DNA of 64,000 bases from Mesorhabditis belari. Lineage: Eukaryota; Nematoda; Chromadorea; Rhabditida; Rhabditidae. A model generated the notes under the pieces. It did no database searches and had not been told where the DNA came from. It saw nothing but the letters and a program-made list of their open reading frames with translations. The translations under genes and the position numbers were made by a program. Position 1 is the stretch's first letter; the number at the start of each line of letters is the position of its first letter. Below, in pieces: positions 56,901 to 64,000 of this stretch. The stretch covers positions 1,364,001 to 1,428,000 of the forward strand of contig CAUEEP010000732.1 in assembly GCA_958450365.1 (NCBI GenBank), given 5' to 3'.

Positions 56901-59900
56901 AATCAATTTTAAACAAATACCTCCTTTTATGCGATTAAAATCAATGTTTTGTCGATTTTTAACCATAAATTACTCTTTCCCCATATCTTATATGCTAGAA
57001 GACCAAAAAAAGGTTAAAATAACCATTCTAGATTAATTCTGCAATGTTTTTAACTTTTGCAAATAGTAAAAAAAGTCATTTTTGCAAAAAAACCACGATT
57101 TTTGGAAAAAAAGCAAAATTTTTTGGAGGTATCGGGGTTCGAACCCGAGACTTCCTGCTTGCGATGCAGGCACTCTTCCTCTGAGCTATACCCCCTCCTG
57201 TAGTCGGCTCATGAAAGTCGCCTTTTATACAAGCTGGAGGGGGTTTATTGAGTAAAATTCGTTTAGTTAAAACTCACTTTCTTCCGCTACTATAGAATTC
57301 GGGGCAAAATCCGCTCTGCGTAGGGCACAGCTTTTTATAGATAGCATCCATGGCGAAAAGGAGACGCTCGATTCCACGTGACAAATAGCCAGCACGGGTC
57401 ATTCGGCCTGAAACGGATTGTTATAGTGCTATAGTGCTATAGATAAGTACTGTAAAGTATGTAAAGTACCTATCTATAGCACTATTATCTAAAAATCGCT
57501 ATTTTTAAGCTCAAAAAAGATATTATAAGCCACAAACCAAGCTTCGGCACATCCAAAAGCTCATCCCCGGTGCACATCTTTCCATAGATGATCTTCGACT
57601 TTTGAGACAGAGCACATTGATAACTGGAAATGATTTTATTTCGAAAACTAAATACTAAAAGATTTTGCATGAATAGATAAACGAATTGTTCGACAATTTT
57701 TCAACTTACCGATCCTCGATGAAGCTCCAGAACCACATTTCGGGAAGATTTAATGGGGAGACTGTTTCAAGCCATTCACGGAAATCCGGATAGACAATGT
57801 CCTAAAAATTAGTTGAATATATGATTATCTATATCTAATAATAGTCTAGATTTTTTAAAAACTTACCTTTGGTTGAATGGAAACCGTTCCGACGTATTTT
57901 GACCGATCCGCTTCAACATGGAGATAGAAATCATGAGCATCGCCGACCATGATGTGTACCTAAAGCTATTTTTAAAAAGAAATACAAAATTACACAAATT
58001 TTTGATAAAAAGTAGAACAAAAGGTATTACTGATTAGAAAAATCTGAAGGAATCTAACTAATAGACCGGTCACTGCCAAGCCAGATCAAGTCTCTTATCC
58101 AATCTGGCTAATAAATTTCAACTTTTCGCCAAATCTTTGTCAAATATAATAGGTTGGCAAGAAAGTTCATAGAAAAAGTTTGCATAGTGATTTCTCAAAA
58201 GCTAAAGCATATATTTATTCAATATAGTCGCCATTTTCAAGAACCACATTTTGCGATTTATTGGGCAAAGCGCGGATTCCTTTCTCCCAGCTAGAAAAAG
58301 CTTGCATAATGATTTCTCAAAAGCTAAAGCATATATTTATTCTATATAGTCGCCATTTTCAAGAACCACATTTTGCCATTTATTGGGCAAAGCGCGGATT
58401 CCTTTCTCCCAAATATTCTTTGGTTAGCGAGCGAAGAAACCGCGGAGCCAGTTTTCGACCTCGGCTCGGTCCCCGTAGTGCTCCTTGGCGAGTTCTGCAG
58501 CTAGCTTCGGGAAAAGATGAAATTCATAAGATCTGGCGTTTTCATGCAAAAGCAGAGCTTTTCCCTTGCTTGGCCGTTTTTTTTGTGATTTCATCGGCCA
58601 CTTTATCCAAGTGTCTAGTCTACAGGGATGCTGTAACAGTCGTACTTTCAGGCAGCAATTCCCAATAAACAACTCCTTCGATATCCCACCAAATGGATAA
58701 CTATCTTCTTCTGGTGAAGTTCTAGCTTCGGCTCAGATTTTGCTTTTTCCCCGGGTCCAAGCCATTGCTTGTGTCTTCGATAGTTGAAATATAATATCCA
58801 CTTTTCACCACCAGTAAGAACATATGGAATAAAAGAATATCGGTTGTATCTTGAAAGATGGGTGACCGAGATTGAGAGACGCTGCCATCTCATCACGTCA
58901 GTCAGAATATGGGGAACCCAGGCCCCAAATTTGGAGGCATAACCCATTGAATTGAGATGATTTGCAATTGTTTTATGAGAGGTCTGAAGTTGTTCTCTCA
59001 GATCCCTAGTTAATGTTTGTTATCGATTTGTAAAAGATTGAAAAGAGCTGTTTCATCGAACTCGCTGAGGCGAAGACTCGGCTCATCTTCCAAAGAAAAG
59101 TCACCTTTCTCGACACGATGATACCATTTGTATATCATTGCTAGACCTATTGAGCCTTGCCCATAAACAGTATTAATCTCTTCATGAACCTCTCTGACTG
59201 GAACTTTTTTGGCGAAGAACAAAATGACATGGATGTTGTCCGACGGACAGCTCTTGAGAAACCTCCAAAGAAATAAAAATAAAGCTGGAAAGTAAACGAA
59301 TTTCATTTGAGCTTTTCAGCGATCAATAGGAGAGAAGTGAAATAAACAAACTTTATCAGCGATTGTCTCTAATGCTTAAAAGTTAGAGAATTCAGAGACA
59401 AAAAATTTTACAGACTTTCTTGCCAACCTAGAATATTTGATCTGTTATTATCCAGCTTTCACCTGATTATGCCCGGCAGCCAAGTAAGAAGCAGCGTCTT
59501 TTGCTGTGGCAAACACAATCGTCACATTGGTGTTTGAGATTGGAGCCGGTGGTGAGTCGCCGGAAAGGTTGATCACCTTTAATGCTTACAATTAGAAGAT
59601 TGAAATTGAATTTTCGACTCACCTCAGCCAAGCAAATCCCCTGATCAGGCGCGAGACGTTCGAAATGTCGGAAGATCGATAGAGAAGCTGAATCATTCTC
59701 GGATAGAGCCACTGTGACAAATTCCCAGTTCATTCGGGAGAGTAATCTGAAAACATAGTTAAATATAGATAAGCTAATTGGGTCTACAATGGTAAATTTC
59801 ATTCAACTTTGAGCCTAATTTTACTTTAAGTATTCTAAAACTACCTTAAAATAGCCATAGCTTGGGCTCGTGCTGATGGAAGCGCCGAGAAGGACTCGTT

Positions 59901-62900
59901 TGGATCAAGGACATTTGGGTCAGCTGAGACCTGAAAAATGATCAATTAAATTGTAATGGAAATGTAAATAGTATTATCTTTTCTCTCTTTCTTCCTTGTC
60001 TTTTCTATTTCTTCTTGGGAAAAGAAGGGGGTCTATAGCTCAATGGTAGAGCATCCGGTAAGCAGAAGGTCGAGGGTTCAATTCTGGTTCCAAATTCTTT
60101 ACCATTCTTTTCTTTACTTTCTTACTATAAGACACAAAGCATGTGTGTCCGGGCTATAAATTTTATTCTGATTTTTGGAAACAATATGTAATCAGTGTTT
60201 GGGATTTTGCCTGTCAAATCAGACTCGGGCAATTTTAAATTTCAGATTTAATTTCACTGTTCTAATGCAGCTATTGTAGAGTAGAATTGTTCAAAAAGCT
60301 CAGGTTTAGAGCAAAAATTTCGATAAAACGGAGTTTTTAGGCATTAATAATTGATTGATTGATTGATTTTACAAAACTAACGTTATTTTCAGAAAGTAAA
60401 GGAAATTTGACCAACATGAAAAACGGTTGTCCATCTAGTTTCACGTTTAAAGTTGACCATCTTCCCTTTTTTGAGGTTTTTCAATTCTTATTATATATTT
60501 AATATGTAAATTTAAATTCATAATCATTTTCGGTGCCCAAACAAACTTACCAAGGCCACATCGGTGTCACTAGAGGCGAAATAGCCACGAAGAGCCTGTT
60601 GAGCATCACCCTCCAACGCTGAGACATATCTGAAAGTTAGCGATTAGATTGAATATCTAATTTCTTTACTGTATAAGCAAACATACTATTAAATAATGCA
60701 AATTTTATCTTCCCACCCAAAGATACTCTTCGGCACGATAGTGATGTTGCGTTCGGCCTGCGCGAATTGGAAGCACTGGGTCTCCGATCGAATGACACAC
60801 TCCATAGCCTGAAAAAAACTTGTAAATGAGAAGTTTGATATGTAAATTGTATTCATTATTCTAATTTAAATACTCACTTGTTTCCCACTGGCACATGTGT
60901 CCACCAAAAGCGCGCCGAACTCGAGATTCTTCAAGAGATTCAACTGCGGGAATCGTTGCTTGAAGGTCCACACCTGGAAATGGGAAAATATGGGTGTTGT
61001 TGTAAGATAAATGTAATTACTAATTACTAACGTAATTATCAAAATGTTACCGTATGAATGAAAGCCATTGGCAGCGAGATATCAGTGTTCTTCATATTCT
61101 CGCAGCTCAGCCCGGAATGGAGTGAGAAGAGAGCCGATAGGTAGACCGGGTAAGTCTTCGGGATGGAGACAAAATATTTCTGGAATTGAGAATTGAATAT
61201 TTGTCCACAAATTTGGCACATTATGGTATAAAGGGCATATTTTAGAATGCAGAAAAAACACTCCTTTCCCCGCGACTATTAAAATTTTAAGGTTCAAAAG
61301 AGATATTCACTTTAAATCTCAAGTTGATCACACAATACATAGAATTTTAGATTACCAACACGATTAAACGATTAAAATTATAATTTTCATACTCTTATAC
61401 TATAGCTCTAAACGTTAGCTCTAAACGAAGAGTTTTAATGGTTTTATAGATAGTTTTACCCAACCTCAGCCGAGACAGCGACAACATTCGGGCAGACACC
61501 GCAGAATGGCCGATGGGGCATACAAATTGAACGGATTCGAGCTGTCTGAAAAAAGCAAACATTAAAATAAATCATAAATCTACATCTAAACTAATCAAAG
61601 ATACTTTAGACTTGAGAATTTATCAAATTTTTGACCTGTGGTCGAAGTGAGGCGATCACGATCGATGGTTTCTTGCCGGTGGTGTACTCGAGAAGCTAAA
61701 ATGAAAAGAATGTGAAAAATTTATACAGTAGATAGATTCTAAACCATTGAATAAAACGCAAATCAGATAAACTCTTAAAAAGAAAATTTAAACCGACCTT
61801 GTACTGAACAAGTCTATTCTCTTTATCCCTTGACACCTCAATCGCTTCGATCACCATTCCACTAGCGACCAACACTCCATCTCTAAAAAGCTATTTTCCG
61901 TAAATACTCTAATAGAAGCCCCCTAAGTTTACTCTCAAACAAACGCTCATATCTTGACACCAGTAGGTTTGTTTCTGCGCGCTTAGATATCAAACTAAAG
62001 TAGAGAGAATGGGTAATCTTTTGAGATATAACACATATTTTTAACATTAACCAGCGCTTAGAAAAAAATGATCGAAAAGTGGCAAAAAGAGCCGATTTTT
62101 CATCATTTTTCAATCATTTTTTCTAAGCGCTGGTTAATGCTAAAAATATGTGTTATATCTTTAAAAAAAACACCCATTCTCTCTACTTTAATTTGATATC
62201 TAAGCGCGCAGAAACAAACGTACTGGTGTCAAGATATGAGCGTTTGTTTGAGAGTAAACTTAGACTTGGCGACGCTCCCATAGGGGAGCTTCTATTAGAG
62301 TATTTACAATATATCTTACGTCCGATTTTGAAAACTTTTTAATATAATCATGTTAAGAACATAATCATGTCTATTAGAATCACTAAATTACTAAAGAAAT
62401 TATAGTTTTTGCAGTTAAAAATGAAAAAAAGATGCATTTTTTTGTAGCGTTTTTGATAAACTATTGTTTGAAATTTGATTAAATTAAAAAAGGCGTAATT
62501 TCAATAGTTTTAAGATAAACCTTCTGTTAAGATACTAAAGTGCTGAACAAAACTAGAATTGTGTTTGGCTTTAACTAGATTTTGTCGAAAAATTTACTAA
62601 CATTGTACACAAAATTGTGAAATTCTTTATGAAATGACTTTTTTTAGGTAAAAAGAGGCTTCGAATAAAATAAAAGCTTTCAAAATCAGACGTAAAATAC
62701 GTTAAAGATTTAGATTTTTTTAAATAAGTTTAAGTAAATCTTTCCAACTCACTTTCCACGATAGAAGTGCAAGCTTTGACCACCAAATTCAGCTGGATCA
62801 TTTGACGTGAATGTGTACTCGAGAGTCGATAACTCTGACAACAACAAACTAGTGCATTCGGGATCAGCGTGCTCACTAAAGAAAAAGTAAAGAAATTCAT

Positions 62901-64000
62901 GTAAAAATTTTTCAATACTCACCAAATTTTCATCTTCTTTGGATCAGCCGAGATGACGGCACCCAGCGTCGAGAAAGCGTACGCCAAACGAATGGCAGCC
63001 TCGGTGTGTCGAGACTAAAAGTGATTTTGATTGAAAAATTCATTCAGCTATTGCATAACCTGCTTACATACCTAATAAAGTGCAGAATTTTTTTTGAAAT
63101 TTGTAAATCTACTCATTTCCAAGTTCCAAGTTCAAAGCATGAATTTTGCGAGGTAAAAAATGTAAATTCTTTTAATTCCGAAAGTATAACTCAATTGGGA
63201 TGGCTTAGGTAAGGATATATAGTAAAAGAAGAATAATTTGAGTAAAAGATGAGCTACCGTAAATACTGTAATAGTACCCCACCGCCCTCGTAAAGTCGCG
63301 TAGTCGCAAAAGTTTTTTAGTATTTCATTTTGTTTCAAAGCGCCCGTACTTTCAAAAAATGCGTCCTTGGTATCAAAAAATAGCTGAAATTCAGGGCTAT
63401 TTTTTGATACCTAAGCGCGCATTGTAGCATAAACCAGTGTCGAGAAAAACTCGTTCAAAGCTAGACTACGCAACACTCCGCACCGTCATTATGGGGTGGG
63501 GTAATATACTGTAATAGTTTACAGTATTTACAGTAGTTTATCTTTTTTTGCAAGAGTTTAAGTAAAAACTATCAACTTTTGCCTTACAAACCTGCGCATA
63601 TTTCTCAATCATCGTTTTCTCCTCGAGATCACAGTTGTCAATGGTGCAATTGTAGACCTGAAATGAGCTCAGAATCGATTTGTAGCGCCCAAAAATGAAA
63701 ACGTATCCTTTCTAGTGCACTTGTAGTTTAAATTTTTAAATTTAAACCAACCTGATTTACATACGAGGTCAACAACGAATAGCTTTGATAGTTATTCTTG
63801 AGTACTCGCAGGAAATAGTCGCGAAATTGGGGCAATTCGGTGAAACGCGGTTGGATCAACATTACCTGGAAAGGGATAGAATTTGATATAAATATGTAAA
63901 TCCTAAATTAATCCTAACTTTTAAATTTCAAACCTGCAAAGTCGAGTCTTCAGGTAGAATCTCGGTGATTTGATCATCAGGAAGGGCTTCACCATCCAAT
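50980..64000 (-). CDS. Class C (metabotropic-glutamate-like) GPCR with two ligand-binding regions; N-terminus off the edge
   Basis: Thirty-three exons join in phase: 64000-63934, 63865-63752, 63657-63592, 63014-62923, 62875-62753, 61882-61798, 61695-61636, 61545-61465, 61179-61051, 60973-60878, 60808-60717, 60629-60551, 59930-59845, 59746-59623, 59576-59463, 57959-57867, 57801-57710, 57623-57538, 57407-57278, 56861-56714, 56075-55995, 55731-55630, 54640-54563, 54434-54371, 54264-54176, 53904-53836, 53728-53610, 53556-53478, 53433-53341, 53227-53135, 51847-51685, 51615-51446, 51075-50980 (about 1083 aa in window). The first eight encode the distal part of a Venus flytrap (FRDYFLRVLKNN, AAIRLAYAFSTLGAV). 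A second flytrap follows (VYLSALFSLHSGLSCEN, GALLVDTCASGKQAMECVI, RMNWEFVTVALSEN). A short Cys-poor linker leads to seven TM helices, with RVVKGNQSLGISLLVGI, CRARVILHGLAYTICFG, RNYKETKWLCVSSM and FLFGPKIYIL. A Ser-rich tail follows. It is a plasma-membrane receptor; the ligand is unknown. Confidence 0.9.
51904..52105. repeat. Imperfect inverted repeat in a receptor intron
   Basis: GGTCCGTTTGCCGTTGGCAATCTA...ATCTTAGCT pairs loosely with AGCTAAGATAGATTGTCAACGG. It is in the intron between the exons ending at 53135 and starting at 51847. The boundaries are uncertain. Confidence 0.45.
52308..52878. mobile_element. Mariner-type MITE (TTGGGTTGTCCAGTTATGAA termini)
   Basis: TIRs TTGGGTTGTCCAGTTATGAA and TTCATAACTGGACAACCCAA, TA duplications at 52306-52307 and 52879-52880, 571 bp. 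The arms also share ATTTTGTAAATTTCTCAAGA-type sequence. No transposase. It lies in a receptor intron. Confidence 0.88.
52927..53010. repeat. Tandem repeat (TTGGGCAACTACGGCAACTACGG)
   Basis: Three to four units of about 23 bp built from CAACTACGG sub-units, directly behind the MITE at 52308. Confidence 0.85.
53942..54125. repeat. 10-bp minisatellite (TAGAACCTAC)
   Basis: About 18 units of TAGAACCTAC or TAGAACCTTC with few changes, in the receptor intron between the exons ending 54176 and starting 53904. Confidence 0.92.
54641..55629. repeat. Large receptor intron with GAAAAGCTTT repeats and inverted blocks
   Basis: GAAAAGCTTTGAAAAGCTTT repeats fill about 55300-55375 and 55450-55490. AGCTCTAAATACAGAGCTTTCAAT (55397) is present inverted as ATTGAAAGCTCTGTATTTAGAGCT (55567), giving foldback potential. 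No exon is seen in the intron. Confidence 0.7.
56107..56671 (+). mobile_element. Deleted mariner element
   Basis: TIRs TTAGTTGTGTGAAAAAGTAA and TTACTTTTTCACACACCTAA, TA duplications at 56105-56106 and 56672-56673, 565 bp. It keeps the C-terminal third of a mariner transposase on the plus strand, opposite to the receptor gene in whose intron it lies. Confidence 0.9.
56293..56595 (+). pseudogene. C-terminal mariner transposase fragment
   Basis: The frame reads MNDNARPHVSLQTRQK, then a TGA where Trp is expected, then EVLPHPSYSSDLSPSDYYLF and later ERWQMVVLSNGDYFVE before a stop. The DN of NDNARPH and the D of PSDYYLF are the second and third catalytic aspartates of a DD34D transposase. The N-terminal two thirds are deleted. 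It cannot encode an active enzyme. Confidence 0.85.
57124..57195 (-). tRNA. tRNA-Ala(CGC)
   Basis: On the minus strand the sequence begins GGGGGTATAGCTCAGAGGAA, has the anticodon arm CCTGC-ATCGCAA-GCAGG (anticodon CGC at 57163-57161) and T-arm CGGGTTCGAACCCCG, and ends TACCTCC plus A. The acceptor stem pairs over 7 bp with one G-T. It has no intron. It sits inside a receptor intron on the same strand, followed by a T-run that could end Pol III transcription. Confidence 0.88.
57421..57486. repeat. Short perfect-armed hairpin
   Basis: ATAGTGCTATAGATAAGTAC and GTACCTATCTATAGCACTAT face each other around AAAGTATGTAAA. It lies in a receptor intron and has no terminator-type features. Confidence 0.6.
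58149..59431 (-). mobile_element. Nearly full-length but dead mariner element
   Basis: Ends TAGGTTGGCAAGAAAGT and ACTTTCTTGCCAACCTA. The minus strand holds a transposase in pieces: DNA-binding part (VREVHEEINTVYGQGSIGLA), first catalytic region with GGEKWILYFN where GDEKW is usual, then LLHENARSY where HDNARPH is usual. That is followed directly by EFHLFPKLAAEL, so about 30 residues are deleted and the catalytic aspartates are lost. A 122-bp segment near the low-coordinate end is duplicated in tandem (58170-58291 and 58292-58412). It is inserted in a receptor intron. Confidence 0.88.
60028..60090 (+). pseudogene. tRNA-like pseudogene with deleted anticodon arm
   Basis: CTATAGCTCAATGGTAGAGC is a good D-arm and GAGGGTTCAATTCTGG a T-arm. 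The anticodon region is shortened to CATCCGGTAAGCAGAAGG. It is related to the Thr-type sequence at 14830, and sits in a receptor intron on the opposite strand. Confidence 0.5.
61898..62309. mobile_element. Palindromic MITE with CCGTAAATACTCTAATAGAA termini
   Basis: CCGTAAATACTCTAATAGAAGC at the left and GCTTCTATTAGAGTATTTACAA at the right. The arms share AAACAAACGCTCATATCTTG and GCGCGCTTAGATATCAAA up to a small loop near 62090. About 412 bp, in a receptor intron. The terminal motif links it to families A-C. Confidence 0.85.
63257..63532. mobile_element. Family A MITE
   Basis: CCGTAAATACTGTAATAGTA after TA; the interior matches the copy at 172, including TCGTTCAAAGCTAGACTACG. The right end is slightly altered (TACAGTATTTACAGTA). 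It is in a receptor intron. Confidence 0.85.

Noticed and set aside
58261..58668. 135-aa plus-strand open frame
   Set aside because: It is antisense to the mariner transposase at 58149-59431.

Overview
The window looks like chromosomal DNA from a nematode, probably a rhabditid-type chromadorean. It is AT-rich and has many small introns ending in TTTCAG or TTTTAG (some only 42-60 nt). Six split genes can be assembled by hand with consistent reading phase. One is a DUF273-type protein, a family I know from nematodes; others are synapsin and a TGF-beta ligand. Many terminal-inverted-repeat (TIR) elements of Tc1/mariner type with TA target duplications fill the introns and intergenic DNA. Long open frames are scarce, and most of those present are low-complexity or transposon shadows. 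I saw no bacterial features.

Layout. 1-450: palindromic MITE (family A). 910-4766 (-): 14-exon gene for a secreted, probably GPI-anchored protein of about 510 aa that I do not recognise. About 4.9-14.9 kb: gene-poor DNA with a tandem array interrupted by a mariner-type MITE, a cluster of mariner-type MITEs in local duplications, a 960-bp foldback, a foldback with an 8-bp target duplication, minisatellites and tRNA-like sequences. 14972-19332 (-): 11-exon DUF273-type type II membrane protein with a mariner, family A MITEs, tRNA-like sequences and a Tc1-like MITE in its introns. 20673-27402 (-): complete 10-exon TGF-beta family ligand of about 375 aa. 27.4-35.4 kb: intergenic, with minisatellites, SINE-like copies and family C MITEs. 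35466-43369 (+): complete 16-exon synapsin, about 546 aa. 43.4-45.4 kb: palindromic element with a mariner MITE nested inside it. 45401-50058 (+): gene with a degenerate LIM-like zinc motif and unresolved 5' end. 50980-64000 (-): 33 exons of a class C G-protein-coupled receptor whose N-terminus lies beyond the right edge.

Three genes bear on signalling: a secreted TGF-beta ligand, the synaptic-vesicle protein synapsin, and a metabotropic-glutamate-like receptor. They are neighbours, but nothing in the sequence shows joint regulation. The most unusual protein is the receptor: two ligand-binding (Venus flytrap) regions in tandem precede one seven-helix domain.

Repeat biology is the other theme. 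Several palindromic element families share a degenerate terminal motif of the form CCGTAWWT..YTCTAATAG next to TA. tRNA-derived repeats with a common tail appear in several places, once as a trimer inside the synapsin gene. A 10-bp minisatellite has apparently been born from the coding sequence of a mariner transposase. All gene models are hand-spliced from sequence alone; exon phases agree throughout, but no transcript or database evidence was available.
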